Shown here: one piece after another, positions 25,588-33,336 of the stretch
Position numbering within the stretch: the stretch's first letter is position 1
Layout: each line of letters starts with the position of its first letter
NCBI RefSeq assembly: GCF_003843835.1
Contig: NZ_RKQL01000001.1
Span: 186,001-250,000, forward strand
Source: Tibeticola sediminis
Lineage (GTDB): Bacteria; Pseudomonadota; Gammaproteobacteria; Burkholderiales; Burkholderiaceae_C
DNA: 64,000 nucleotides
Reading direction: 5' to 3'
Notes under the pieces: generated by a model
Seen by the model: only the letters and a program-made list of their open reading frames with translations
What the model was told of the DNA's origin: nothing
Database searches by the model: none
Position numbers and translations under genes: made by a program

Positions 25588-26019
25588 TCAGGCCGTCTTC
25601 TTGAGGCGGTCGAGTTCGGCGCGCATCTGGATCAGCGCCTGCTCCAGCTCGTGCCGCCTTGCCGCGTCATGAGCGCGCGCGAACATCTCATCGAGGAAGG
25701 CGGCGGCCTCCTGTTCGGTCAATCCGGCCAGCAGGAGGCCGATTTTTTCTAGGCGGCGGGCGTAGGGGACGTCTGAAAAATCTTTATCTGGCGCGGGTTT
25801 GGGCAGCATCTCGCCTTCGCCAGTCAGCAGCCAGCGCATGTCCACGCCAGTGCGGGCGATGGCGGCGAGGGCGTCTGATCCTGGCTTGCGTTGGCCGACC
25901 TCATAGCCAACCAGCGTCGCCTTTGAAATCCCGGAACGACGCGAGAACTCATCCTGCGTGAGACCAAGAGCGTGACGCCACGCCTTGATTCTGTCCGCGA
26001 TGTCTGCGTCGCACTTCAT
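25588..26019 (-). CDS. Phage repressor, XRE/Cro-CI type helix-turn-helix
   Basis: 143 aa. HTH at about residues 9-50 (RIKAWRHALGLTQDEFSRRSGISKATLVGYEVGQRKPGSDAL), then VDMRWLLTGEGEML and a C-terminal coiled coil that probably oligomerises. No protease or LexA-like domain is seen. It faces left, away from the early operon, and between the two lies an array of AAGYGCGAC repeats that is probably its operator. One repeat lies within its own codons 2-4 and others in its leader, suggesting autoregulation. It is the likely lysogeny repressor (c-like). Confidence 0.87.
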   Translation of the reverse strand: MKCDADIADRIKAWRHALGLTQDEFSRRSGISKATLVGYEVGQRKPGSDALAAIARTGVDMRWLLTGEGEMLPKPAPDKDFSDVPYARRLEKIGLLLAGLTEQEAAAFLDEMFARAHDAARRHELEQALIQMRAELDRLKKTA

Positions 26020-26103
26020 GCCAGAAAGTGCGACACGAAGTGCGACGCTTTAAGTGCGACATCCAGGCTAAAGCGCGACAAAGCGCGACCATGAAAGTGC
26101 GAC
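26008..26103. promoter_or_regulatory. Operator array: seven AAGYGCGAC repeats
   Basis: AAGTGCGAC or AAGCGCGAC occurs at 26026, 26038, 26052, 26071, 26081 and 26095 on the plus strand, with starts 10-19 bases apart. One inverted copy (GTCGCACTT, 26008-26016) lies inside the repressor start region. They sit between the repressor and the early promoter and are the obvious candidate repressor sites. Confidence 0.8.
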
Positions 26104-26136
26104 ATCACGACCTCTCCAAAAATTGTCAAACGACTA

Positions 26137-26165
26137 TTGACATGTTCGTCGATTGACTACAAAAT
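26137..26165 (+). promoter_or_regulatory. Probable early promoter of the phage
   Basis: TTGACA (26137-26142) matches the -35 consensus exactly. After 17 bases comes CAAAAT, 4 of 6 matches to -10, in the only AT-rich stretch before the early genes. An inverted repeat TGTCAA/TTGACA overlaps the -35 and may bind the small DNA-binding protein made by the next gene. Confidence 0.6.
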
Positions 26166-26196
26166 GCGCCTACCTTGAACAAAGGATACACAAAAC

Positions 26197-26409
26197 ATGA
26201 GCGCATTGACAAAGCCAATCAGGTCACCTGAGGAGGTCAGGGCCGATTTTGAGCGGCGCGGCAAGACGATCCGCCAGTTCGCCAGAGAGATCGGCGTCTC
26301 TGACCGCATCGTCTACGAGGTGCTGCGCGGCCGTTTCAAGGGTAGACGCGGGCAGGCGCACAAGGCAGCCGTTCTCCTTGGATTGAAGGACGGGGTGGTA
26401 GAAGAATGA
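26197..26409 (+). CDS. Small HTH DNA-binding protein (Ner-like position)
   Basis: 70 aa with a helix-turn-helix at about residues 24-50 (TIRQFAREIGVSDRIVYEVLRG). It is the first gene of the early operon, preceded by AAGGA. Its position matches Ner of Mu, a negative regulator of early transcription, although the sequence looks more like the generic DNA-binding proteins found before A transposases in related phages. Its stop overlaps the transposase start (ATGA). Confidence 0.8.
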   Translation: MSALTKPIRSPEEVRADFERRGKTIRQFAREIGVSDRIVYEVLRGRFKGRRGQAHKAAVLLGLKDGVVEE

Positions 26410-28544
26410 AAGCCTTGTCGATTGACGAAATCGCCAAGGCGATAGGCGTATCAAAGCGTGCGGCTGAGCGCCGCGCCCTCCGCGAATCCTGGCCGTACAA
26501 AGAGGAGACCTGCCGGGGTGGGCGGCGGCGGGTCTACGACATCGAGGCTCTGCCGCCGGTTGTGCGCGCTCGCATCGATCGGTGGCTGGCAGAGCAGCGG
26601 CTTGCCGAAATCCACGCCGCCTCCGGCGGCGAGCCTGTCGGCGGGGTGTGCTCCAGCCCCGCTCCGTCCGGGGCCGCGCCCGCCAGCGCGGACGGCGGGC
26701 TCGCCGGCGGTGGTGGCGCTGGATGCGCCTTGGTATCACCGGCGGTAGCGCTGCCGCGCGGCGACGGTACCTGTGGCAAACCGGGCGACGGCTCGGCGAG
26801 CGCAGGCAAAGGGCATCTAACCCTTGGGGCCGGTTCGATTCCGGCCACCACCGCCACTTCTTCTTCCGGCTGCGCCGAGCCCTGGCATGCGGCGATGGAG
26901 CAGTTGGCCGCGCGGCCGGCACGGGTGCGGGATGAGGCGATGCGCCGGGCAAGGGCGTGTCTGGCGGTCAAGCGCTCGATCGACGCTGGCATGCCGGCGC
27001 GGCATGCGGTGCAGCAGGCGGCGGCGGAGGTTGGGGTGCCGGCGGGGACGCTGGCGCGCTGGTGGTGGGGGCATGGGGCGTTCGCGGGGGTGCAGGGTGC
27101 GCCGGTGGCGGCGTGGCCGGCGCTCTTGGCGCCGCGCTGGGGAGTGCAGGCGCAGCGCGAGGCGGAGATTTCCGGTCAGGCTTGGGATGCGATCCTGAGG
27201 GGGTATCTGCGGCCGGAGAAGCCATCGCTGCACAAGGTGGTGCGGGATGTGCAGGCGCATGCGGCGTCGCGTGGGTGGACGCTGCCGTCTTACGCCTCTA
27301 TCGCGCGGCGGGTGGCGCGGCTGGATTCGCGCCTGGTGGTGCTGGCGCGGGAGGGGCGGCAGGCGTTCGAGGCGATGTATTCGCCGCTGCAGCGCTCGGT
27401 GGCGCATCTGTCGGCGCTGGAGTGGGTGAATGCGGACGGGCACCGGCTGGATGTATTCGTGCGGCTGCCGGAGCGCTTCGGCGGCGGGGTTGGCCGGGTG
27501 CATCTGGTGGCGTGGCAGGACATTCATAGTCGGAAGATTTTGAGCTGGCGGCTGACGCCGACGTTGAACGCGTATTCGGCACTGCTGGCATTCCTGGACA
27601 TGGTGGCGCGCTACGGGGTGCCGGATCACGCGCTGATGGACAACGGGCGTGAGTTCGGCGCGAAGCTGCTGACTGGCGGGGCGCCGTGGCGGTATCGCTT
27701 CAAGGTGCAGGCGGATGAGATGCTGGGTGCGCTGCCGCTCTTGGGGGTGGAGGTGCACTGGGCGACGCCGTTCCACGGCCAGGCCAAGCCGATCGAGCGG
27801 GCGTTCCGCGATCTGGCGGAGGAGATCGCAAAGGATGCGCGGCTGGCCGGGGCGTATACGGGCAACCGACCGGATGCGAAGCCGGAGAACTACGGCTCTA
27901 AGGCGGCGGATTGGGCGCTGGTCGAGCAGGTCTGCGCGGAGGCGATCGCGCGGCACAACGCGCGCGAGGGCCGGCGGACGGAGACGGCGAAGGGGCGCAG
28001 TTTCGATGCGGTGTTCGCCGAGAGCTACGGCCGGCGTGTGGTGACCAAGCTGGCGCCCTCCCAGCAGGCGATGCTGCTGATGGCGGCGGAGCCGGTGAAG
28101 GTGCGGCCAGACAACAGGGTGGTGGTGTGCGGCAATGCGTATGCCTGCGAGCCGGGCTGGGGCGTGGCCGGGCAGAAGGTGGTGGTGCGCTTCGACCCGG
28201 ACGATTTGAAGAGGCCGGTGGCGGTCTGCGCCATCGATGGGCAGCTCATCGGCTGGGCAGAGCCGTCGGTGGCGCCGTTCGATGACCAGATGGCGGCGCA
28301 GGCGGTGAAGCGCTATCGCGCTGCGGCGCGTCGGGCGTCGCGTGAGCGGCTTAGGTATCTGGAGCAGGTGGAGATGCTCACTGCGCCGGCGCCGGATGCG
28401 GCTGGCGCTGTCGAGCCGGCAGCGGTGCGGATGTTCCAGTCTGCGGGTCCTGCGCGGGATGCGCAGGAGGAGGCGCGGCTGGATGAGCTGGTGGCCAGGA
28501 CGGATGCGCTGATCCTGGAGATGGCGCAGCGGATGGCTGGGTGA
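26406..28544 (+). CDS. Mu A-type DDE transposase
   Basis: 712 aa. An N-terminal Mu-type HTH (LSIDEIAKAIGVSKRAAERRA, then WPY...GGRRRVYD) binds phage ends. A Gly/Ala/Pro-rich linker (about residues 70-160) follows. The RNase H-like core has catalytic D in NADGHRLD, D in MDNGREFG and E in PIERAFRDL. The C-terminal part is the Mu-type beta-barrel and B-contacting tail. It cuts and joins the TG...CA ends, giving 5-bp duplications as seen here. The linker contains a tRNA 3'-half-like sequence at 26809-26856. The start overlaps the upstream stop. Confidence 0.95.
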   Translation: MKALSIDEIAKAIGVSKRAAERRALRESWPYKEETCRGGRRRVYDIEALPPVVRARIDRWLAEQRLAEIHAASGGEPVGGVCSSPAPSGAAPASADGGLAGGGGAGCALVSPAVALPRGDGTCGKPGDGSASAGKGHLTLGAGSIPATTATSSSGCAEPWHAAMEQLAARPARVRDEAMRRARACLAVKRSIDAGMPARHAVQQAAAEVGVPAGTLARWWWGHGAFAGVQGAPVAAWPALLAPRWGVQAQREAEISGQAWDAILRGYLRPEKPSLHKVVRDVQAHAASRGWTLPSYASIARRVARLDSRLVVLAREGRQAFEAMYSPLQRSVAHLSALEWVNADGHRLDVFVRLPERFGGGVGRVHLVAWQDIHSRKILSWRLTPTLNAYSALLAFLDMVARYGVPDHALMDNGREFGAKLLTGGAPWRYRFKVQADEMLGALPLLGVEVHWATPFHGQAKPIERAFRDLAEEIAKDARLAGAYTGNRPDAKPENYGSKAADWALVEQVCAEAIARHNAREGRRTETAKGRSFDAVFAESYGRRVVTKLAPSQQAMLLMAAEPVKVRPDNRVVVCGNAYACEPGWGVAGQKVVVRFDPDDLKRPVAVCAIDGQLIGWAEPSVAPFDDQMAAQAVKRYRAAARRASRERLRYLEQVEMLTAPAPDAAGAVEPAAVRMFQSAGPARDAQEEARLDELVARTDALILEMAQRMAG
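26706..26856 (+). other. tRNA 3'-half-like sequence within the transposase linker
   Basis: At 26809-26856 there is an anticodon-arm-like stem (AAGGG/CCCTT with loop CATCTAA), a T arm with perfect 5-bp stem and the loop TTCGATT, then CACCACC, G and CCA in tRNA order. GGTGGTG at 26709-26715 complements the acceptor strand, within a 12-bp perfect inverted repeat (26706-26717 with 26844-26855), but about 95 bases separate it from the anticodon arm. U33 is replaced by A and the D arm is not convincing. It is not called as a working tRNA. Confidence 0.4.
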
Positions 28545-28569
28545 TGACCTTAGAAAAAGGAGCAGGCAG

Positions 28570-29490
28570 ATGGAAGTGGTAGCGGAGTCGATCGATGTGG
28601 TCAGCCGGGTGCGCGGGCTGATCGAGGCGGGCGAGGCAAGCCAGAGCCGGGTGGCGAAGGAGGCTGGGGTGAGTACTTCGGCGCTGTCGCAGGTGCTGGC
28701 GGGGTCGTATGCGGCGGATCCGGCGCGGATCGTGGAGCGGCTATCCGCGTGGATGGCGGCGCGCGAGGAGCGGGCGGCGGCGCGGCTGCCGCAGGCGCCG
28801 GCGTTCGTGCCGACGCCCACGGCGGGCCGGGTGGTGGCGGCGCTGGCGTATGCGCAGATGGCCGCCGATGTGGCGGTGATCTACGGTGCGGCCGGGGTCG
28901 GCAAGACGATGGCGGTGCAGGAGTATGCCCGCACGCGCCCGGCGGTGTGGGTGGCGGTGATGACGCCCGGGCATGCGGGGGTGACGGCGGCGCTGGAGGA
29001 GGTGGCGGCGGCGGTGGGGGTTAAGGATTGCCCACAGTCGCCGGCGCGCATCCACCGCGAGATCGTGGCGCGGGTGCGGGAGACCGGCGGGTTGATCGTG
29101 GTGGATGAGGCGCAGCATCTGTCGGTGGCGGCGCTGGATGCGCTGCGCTCGATCTTTGACGCGGCGGGGGTGGGGCTGGCGCTGGTGGGCAATGACCTGG
29201 TCTACACGCGGATGACGGGTGGGAGCCGGGCGGCTTACCTTGACCGGCTGTTTTCGCGCATCGGCAAGCGGGTGAGCCTGCGGCGGGCGCAGGATGCGGA
29301 CATCGAGGCGGTGGCGAAGGCGGCCGGCGGCGAGGCCTGGCGCGAGGTGATGGAGATCGGCCGGCAGCCGGGGGCGATCCGGGCGGTGGTGAAGGTGCTG
29401 CGGCTGGCGCGGATGATGGCGCAGGCGGCTGGCGAGGCGCTGGCGGCTGCGCATGTGGCGGCGGCGCGGCGCGATCTGGAGGGGGCGTGA
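28570..29490 (+). CDS. Mu B-type transposition activator ATPase
   Basis: 306 aa. An N-terminal HTH (SQSRVAKEAGVSTSALSQVLAGSY) is followed by an AAA ATPase with Walker A GAAGVGKT, Walker B LIVVDEAQHL and a sensor-like ALVGNDLVY. B proteins coat target DNA and deliver it to the A transposase, giving target immunity. It lies 25 bases after A with AAGGAG upstream. The domain layout is that of the MuB/TniB group. Confidence 0.94.
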   Translation: MEVVAESIDVVSRVRGLIEAGEASQSRVAKEAGVSTSALSQVLAGSYAADPARIVERLSAWMAAREERAAARLPQAPAFVPTPTAGRVVAALAYAQMAADVAVIYGAAGVGKTMAVQEYARTRPAVWVAVMTPGHAGVTAALEEVAAAVGVKDCPQSPARIHREIVARVRETGGLIVVDEAQHLSVAALDALRSIFDAAGVGLALVGNDLVYTRMTGGSRAAYLDRLFSRIGKRVSLRRAQDADIEAVAKAAGGEAWREVMEIGRQPGAIRAVVKVLRLARMMAQAAGEALAAAHVAAARRDLEGA

Positions 29491-29492
29491 GG

Positions 29493-29756
29493 ATGGTGGG
29501 TGGCCTTCTCCCACGGCCCTTCTCCCAGGGGGAGAGGGGGGTAAGCCTTATCGAGCGGATCGAGTGCGGCCTGGCGACGGTGGAGGATGCCTGGATCGTG
29601 GCGGCGCTCATGCGGCGCTTGGCTCGTTATGAGCTGACGCTCAAGGACATCGCGGTGCATGGCGACGCTGGCGCGGCGATGAAGGCGCTCGAGGCGCTGG
29701 CGGAGAGTTTCAGGAGCGTGCCCGTGGCGGCGGGCGTTGAAAAGGAGTGTGAATGA
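29493..29756 (+). CDS. Hypothetical early phage protein
   Basis: 87 aa, no recognised family. A helical middle (IECGLATVEDAWIVAALMRRLARYELTLKDIAV) follows a short N-terminal segment that is translated from a CT-rich/GA-rich inverted repeat (29517-29540) of a kind dispersed in many GC-rich genomes. The first codons may therefore be a recent insertion. A GTG at 29487 overlapping the B stop is an alternative start. It is co-transcribed with A and B. Confidence 0.6.
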   Translation: MVGGLLPRPFSQGERGVSLIERIECGLATVEDAWIVAALMRRLARYELTLKDIAVHGDAGAAMKALEALAESFRSVPVAAGVEKECE

Positions 29757-30238
29757 TGGCCAAAGCAGCTTTGAAGAAGGTGGAAACGCAGGTGAAGGCG
29801 CAGACCGAGGCCAAGGCGGCGCAGCCTGCCGGGGTGAAGATCGTCGATGGGCAGGAGGCGCAGCTCGATGCGGCGAGCGTGCGGCTGTTGATCGAGGGCT
29901 GGCGGATCAAGGGCGAGATCGAAGCGCTGCAGGAGCAGCTCGACGGGATCAACGCGCGGCTCGTCGAGGCGCACGGGACGGGCTGCGCGCTGGTGGCGAC
30001 CGGCATCTGCCGGGCGTCGATCGCCAGCCGCTCGAGCGTGAAGATCGCCGATGCGGAGCGGCTCAAGGCGGTGCTGGGCTTCCGGTTCGACGACCTGGTG
30101 AAGGCCGAGACGGTCTACAAGCCCGAGCAGAAGCTGATCGAGATGGCGTGCGACGGGGATGAGCCGCTGCAGCCGGCGATCGGGGCGTGCCTGAAGACGG
30201 CCAAGAGCGAGAGCGTGACATGGCGGGCCGAGCGGTGA
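29756..30238 (+). CDS. Hypothetical early phage protein with coiled coil
   Basis: 160 aa. A Lys/Ala-rich N-terminus is followed by a predicted coiled coil (RLLIEGWRIKGEIEALQEQL) and an alpha/beta C-terminal part (VYKPEQKLIEMACDG). It is in the position of the Mu Gam/host-interaction genes, but the sequence does not look like Gam. ATGATG at 29753-29758 gives two starts, and the second is used because the upstream stop ends at 29756. Confidence 0.65.
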   Translation: MAKAALKKVETQVKAQTEAKAAQPAGVKIVDGQEAQLDAASVRLLIEGWRIKGEIEALQEQLDGINARLVEAHGTGCALVATGICRASIASRSSVKIADAERLKAVLGFRFDDLVKAETVYKPEQKLIEMACDGDEPLQPAIGACLKTAKSESVTWRAER

Positions 30239-30486
30239 GCGGCGTGTGCCAGGACGTCGAAGGGCTGTATCGCGCCGGGGCGTCTATCAAGGAGATCATG
30301 CGGCTGACCGGGCTTTCGCGCAGCTCTGTGAAGTATCACATCTACATCAAGGAGCCGCAGAAGGAGAAGAAGAAAGCCGAGCGGCGCTGTATGTGCTGCG
30401 GCACAAGGTTTGCGAGCGAGGGGCCGCATAACCGGATGTGCTGCATGTGCAGGAAAAAGGACGATTACATGCTGTTTGCCGCATGA
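30220..30486 (+). CDS. Small HTH plus zinc-ribbon protein
   Basis: 88 aa. The N-terminal half has an HTH of the homeodomain-like/resolvase kind (VEGLYRAGASIKEIMRLTG followed by LSRSSVKYHI). The C-terminal half has CMCC and CCMC pairs separated by about a dozen residues, as in a zinc ribbon. It probably binds DNA as a regulator of early or middle genes. It overlaps the previous gene by 19 bases and is followed by a strong hairpin. Confidence 0.7.
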   Translation: MAGRAVSGVCQDVEGLYRAGASIKEIMRLTGLSRSSVKYHIYIKEPQKEKKKAERRCMCCGTRFASEGPHNRMCCMCRKKDDYMLFAA

Positions 30487-30490
30487 ACCC

Positions 30491-30517
30491 TGCCCGCGCG
30501 CGCATGGCGCGCGGGCA
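30491..30517. terminator. Strong hairpin between early genes
   Basis: TGCCCGCGCGC and its exact complement form an 11-bp stem around a 5-base loop, just after a stop codon. Only TGTTTG follows, so termination would be weak or Rho-assisted. It could equally act as an mRNA stabiliser. Confidence 0.5.
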
Positions 30518-30537
30518 TGTTTGATGGAGGCCGACGG

Positions 30538-30942
30538 ATGGACAGAAAGAAGCTGATCGCGCTGGCGCACATGGCGGCGGCGCAGGTGGGCGCGGACGAG
30601 GAGACGCGCCGGCTGGTGCAGCGTCAGGTGACAGGGGTCGAGTCGTGCCGCGAGATGGACGAGGCGGCGCTGGTGCGCCTGATCCGGCACTGGCAGCGGG
30701 CCGGCGCCGCGGTGCGGCTGCCTTACCTGAAGGCCGTGAGGGCCGCTGACGACCGGTCGCCGCTGATCAGGAAGCTGGCGGCGCAGTGCCATGGGCTGGG
30801 ACGGCCGTTTCCGGCGTATGCGCTGGGGGTGCTCAGGCAGATGGGCTGCACGGTGGAGCGGATCGAGTGGGCGCCGGCGCCGATGCTGCGCAAGGCGGTG
30901 GCGGCGCTTGGCTACCAGCAGCGGCGGGAGGGTGCACGGTGA
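30538..30942 (+). CDS. GemA-like regulatory protein (Mu gp16 / DUF1018 family)
   Basis: 134 aa. Start MDRKKLIALAHMAAAQVG has GGAGG seven bases upstream. The family pattern is seen in DEETRRLVQRQVTGVESC, MDEAALVRLIRHW and SPLIRKLAAQCHGLGR. In Mu, GemA modulates host gene expression and supercoiling. It sits in the usual early/middle position, and its stop overlaps the next GTG start. Confidence 0.85.
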   Translation: MDRKKLIALAHMAAAQVGADEETRRLVQRQVTGVESCREMDEAALVRLIRHWQRAGAAVRLPYLKAVRAADDRSPLIRKLAAQCHGLGRPFPAYALGVLRQMGCTVERIEWAPAPMLRKAVAALGYQQRREGAR

Positions 30943-31436
30943 GGCTGAGGTGCCCGGTGTGTCATGCAGAGACGGCCCTGGAGGCCTGGGCCGAGGAGGC
31001 GGCGGCGCGGGAGCTGTTTGGGCTGCTGGCGACGCTGCCGGATGGGGTGTCGCGCGCGCTGGTGCGCTATCTCGGGCTGTTTCGCTCGGCAAAGCGCGCG
31101 CTGGCCTGGGATCGGGCGCTCAGACTGGCGCGTGAGGCGCTGGCGATGGGGCTGGATGCCGAGGTGCTGGAGGCGGCGCTGGCCGAGACGGTGGAGGCGA
31201 TGCTGGCCAAGCGCGAGGCGGGCGATGTGCGGCCGCTGGAGAACCACAATTATTTGAGGCGCGTGGCCGAGAGCGTGCAGGCGCGCACCGGCTGCACGCC
31301 GGCGCCGCGCATGGATGCGCTGGATGTCCATGGCGCGGCAGGTGAGCGTGCGCACAAGCCGTCGGCGACGGTGGACGGGGTGCTCAGGCTGGAGGCGCTC
31401 AAGCGACGCGCGCGCGGTGAGGTGGGCCATGCGTGA
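30939..31436 (+). CDS. Hypothetical phage protein with N-terminal CxxC
   Basis: 165 aa, starting with GTG in GTGA overlap with the gemA-like stop. It begins RLRCPVCHAETALEAW, so one CxxC knuckle with H nearby may bind zinc; the rest is helical with ENHNYLRRVAE late. Similar proteins occur beside GemA in Mu-like phages, but no function is known to me. Earlier starts lie in the gemA-like gene and are rejected. Confidence 0.68.
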   Translation: MRLRCPVCHAETALEAWAEEAAARELFGLLATLPDGVSRALVRYLGLFRSAKRALAWDRALRLAREALAMGLDAEVLEAALAETVEAMLAKREAGDVRPLENHNYLRRVAESVQARTGCTPAPRMDALDVHGAAGERAHKPSATVDGVLRLEALKRRARGEVGHA

Positions 31437-31794
31437 GGCGCCCGGCTGGCTGGTGGCGGAGGTGGCCGAGGGTATCCAGCGGCTGCTGGTGCTCAGGCTG
31501 GAGGGCTGCCCGCCGGCGGATGCGGTGGAGGCGGTGGCGCTGGCGTGGGCGGATGCCCTGATGGTGCGTGGCGGGCGGTGGGATGCGCAGCTCGATGCGC
31601 CGCGCATCCGGGCGGCGTTCCGATCGCTTGCCGCGCATGCCGATCGCTGGCCTGCGCCAGCGGCGATCTGGCAGCACGTGCCGTCGCGGCCAAGCCCCAA
31701 GGCGCTGCCAGAACCGGCGCCGACGCCACAGCAGCGCGAGCACATCCGGCAGATGCTGGAGCGCGCGCGTCAGGCACTCAGAGGTGGCACATGA
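31429..31794 (+). CDS. Hypothetical phage protein
   Basis: 121 aa from the ATG giving MREAPGWLVAEV. Helical, with a Pro-rich stretch (PSRPSPKALPEPAPTPQ) and a basic C-terminal helix. It overlaps the previous gene by eight bases and the next by four, consistent with a translated operon gene of the middle region. No family recognised. Confidence 0.65.
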   Translation: MREAPGWLVAEVAEGIQRLLVLRLEGCPPADAVEAVALAWADALMVRGGRWDAQLDAPRIRAAFRSLAAHADRWPAPAAIWQHVPSRPSPKALPEPAPTPQQREHIRQMLERARQALRGGT

Positions 31795-32018
31795 ACTGCC
31801 CGGCATGCGGCAGCGGCGCGGTCAGGGTGTATGGCACGGTGCGGCTGCCGGCGGCCGATGGCGGCGGGTTGATCAAGCGCTACCGCCTCTGCGGGTGCTG
31901 CGGGGCGCGGTGGGTGACGTTCGAGGAGGTCAGACATGGATCGGTGCGGCATGGCGCCACAGAGCGCAAGGCTTGCGCGGCTCAAGCGGCAGTTGATCGC
32001 CCTGCTGGCGAAGGATGA
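31791..32018 (+). CDS. Ogr/Delta-like zinc-finger protein, candidate late activator
   Basis: 75 aa. It starts MNCPACGS, and about 30 residues later has YRLCGCCGARWVTFEEV. This is very like the P2 Ogr and P4 Delta pattern (CPLC...YHQC...NCSATFITYE), in which four cysteines hold zinc. Ogr activates P2 late promoters. A P2-like late region in this phage supports the same role. An NrdR-like zinc ribbon is the alternative. It overlaps the next gene by 83 bases. Confidence 0.65.
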   Translation: MNCPACGSGAVRVYGTVRLPAADGGGLIKRYRLCGCCGARWVTFEEVRHGSVRHGATERKACAAQAAVDRPAGEG

Positions 32019-33336
32019 GGCGGCGTTCGAGGCGCTCGCCGAGCGGCTGGCCGCAGCGATGACGCGCTCGTGGAGCCTTGGGGTCGAGGCGGCTTTGCGG
32101 CGGGCGCTGGAAGGCCTGCGCGGCATCGATCCGGCGCGCTTTACGCAGGCTGACGAGGCGCGGATCGTGGCGGCGATCGAGGCGGAGATCGGCGATGAGG
32201 CGATGCGCCGGGCGCTCGATGGGCCGGTGGCGACGCTGCCGCAGGCGATCTATGAGGCCGAGGCGATGGCAGCGGCGCGCGCGGCGGCCGGGATCGATTA
32301 CGCCTTTGGCCTGAAGGACGAGGCGGCGCTCGAGCTTTTGCGCCGGTTCGACATGCACTGGATCGGCCGGCACTGGGACGCGGGCACGCGCCAGGCGGTG
32401 ACCGGCGCGGTGGCGGAGTTTTTCGAGCGCGGCTGGTCGTATGAGACGCTCGCCGAGCGGCTGAGCGAGACGTTCGACGGGATCGAGGCGCGCGGCATGG
32501 CGTACTGGCAGCTCACGGCGGATACGATCGCGACGAAGACGCGGGAGATGGGGCGCGTGGCGGGCTACGAGCAGGCGCAGGTGCGGTATCTGGAGGTGCG
32601 CGCGAGGATCGACGAGCGCACCACACCGATCTGCCGCAGCATGCACGGGCGGCTGATCCGCATGGAGACGATCCAGCAGCAGCGCGACAAGTATCTGGCG
32701 GCCATCGAGCGCGGCCACATGGAGGCGGCCAAGGCGGCCTGGCCGATGTTGGATGCGACGATGGCGTTTTCCGGCGGGACGAAGGTGCTGCCGGGCAATG
32801 TGGGGCTGCCGCCGTATCACTTCCGCTGCCGGACGGTGACGGTGGCGTATCTGGGGACGGATCCGGAGGTCGTCGAGCGGGAAGCCGACGAGATCGAGCG
32901 CTGGCAGATGGCGGCCAGGCAGCGCGAGGCGCTGCCCAGGCGCGATTTGCTGCGGCTGATCGAGCGCGCCAGGATGGCGCGGTGGGACAATCTCCGCTAC
33001 GCGATGAGCCACGTGGAGAGGCACCGCGCCGAGCTTGCCGCGCAGCTCGACATCACGCCGCAGTCCATGACGCTCGATCGCTACAACGCGCTGATGGATG
33101 ATCTGATCCGGCGCGGCGACCGCGAGATCGCGCTGAGCCTGCGCCGTGGCAAACTGTATGCCGAGTTTTACCGCCTGACCCATGACCATCAGCGGCTGAC
33201 GGCCGTGGTGAATCTATCGGATGGCAAGCGCACGACGCTGCATGTCAAGCGCAATGCGCAAGGCGGCAGCCTGATGAATCAGGTTTTCGCGCCGCAGGGC
33301 GGCAAGGGGGTGCAGAAATGGCTTGGCGTGTTCTGA
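31936..33336 (+). CDS. MuF/SPP1 gp7-like head morphogenesis protein with C-terminal extension
   Basis: 466 aa. A helical N-terminal domain is followed by the MuF signature RIDERTTPICRSMHGRLI and, later, GLPPYHFRCRTVTV. MuF proteins are minor head proteins linked to the portal and may enter the cell with DNA. After about residue 340 is an added region ending in strand-rich LYAEFYRLTHDHQRL...TTLHVKRN. In other phages this position often carries a nuclease or other toxin domain. The portal gene is about 4 kb away on the other strand. Confidence 0.85.
   Translation: MDRCGMAPQSARLARLKRQLIALLAKDEAAFEALAERLAAAMTRSWSLGVEAALRRALEGLRGIDPARFTQADEARIVAAIEAEIGDEAMRRALDGPVATLPQAIYEAEAMAAARAAAGIDYAFGLKDEAALELLRRFDMHWIGRHWDAGTRQAVTGAVAEFFERGWSYETLAERLSETFDGIEARGMAYWQLTADTIATKTREMGRVAGYEQAQVRYLEVRARIDERTTPICRSMHGRLIRMETIQQQRDKYLAAIERGHMEAAKAAWPMLDATMAFSGGTKVLPGNVGLPPYHFRCRTVTVAYLGTDPEVVEREADEIERWQMAARQREALPRRDLLRLIERARMARWDNLRYAMSHVERHRAELAAQLDITPQSMTLDRYNALMDDLIRRGDREIALSLRRGKLYAEFYRLTHDHQRLTAVVNLSDGKRTTLHVKRNAQGGSLMNQVFAPQGGKGVQKWLGVF

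Noticed and set aside
26008-26103. Possible CRISPR-like array
   Set aside because: Repeats are 9 bases with 1-10 base gaps and lie between a repressor and early promoter; they are operators.
26809-26856. A complete tRNA-Arg(UCU)
   Set aside because: The anticodon loop lacks U33, the D arm is not convincing and the only matching 5' acceptor strand is about 95 bases too far upstream of the anticodon arm.
26817-28820. A 667-codon open frame on the minus strand opposite the transposase
   Set aside because: It is antisense to a clear Mu A transposase, His/Arg/Pro-rich without motifs, and arises from the GC-rich codon pattern of the real gene.
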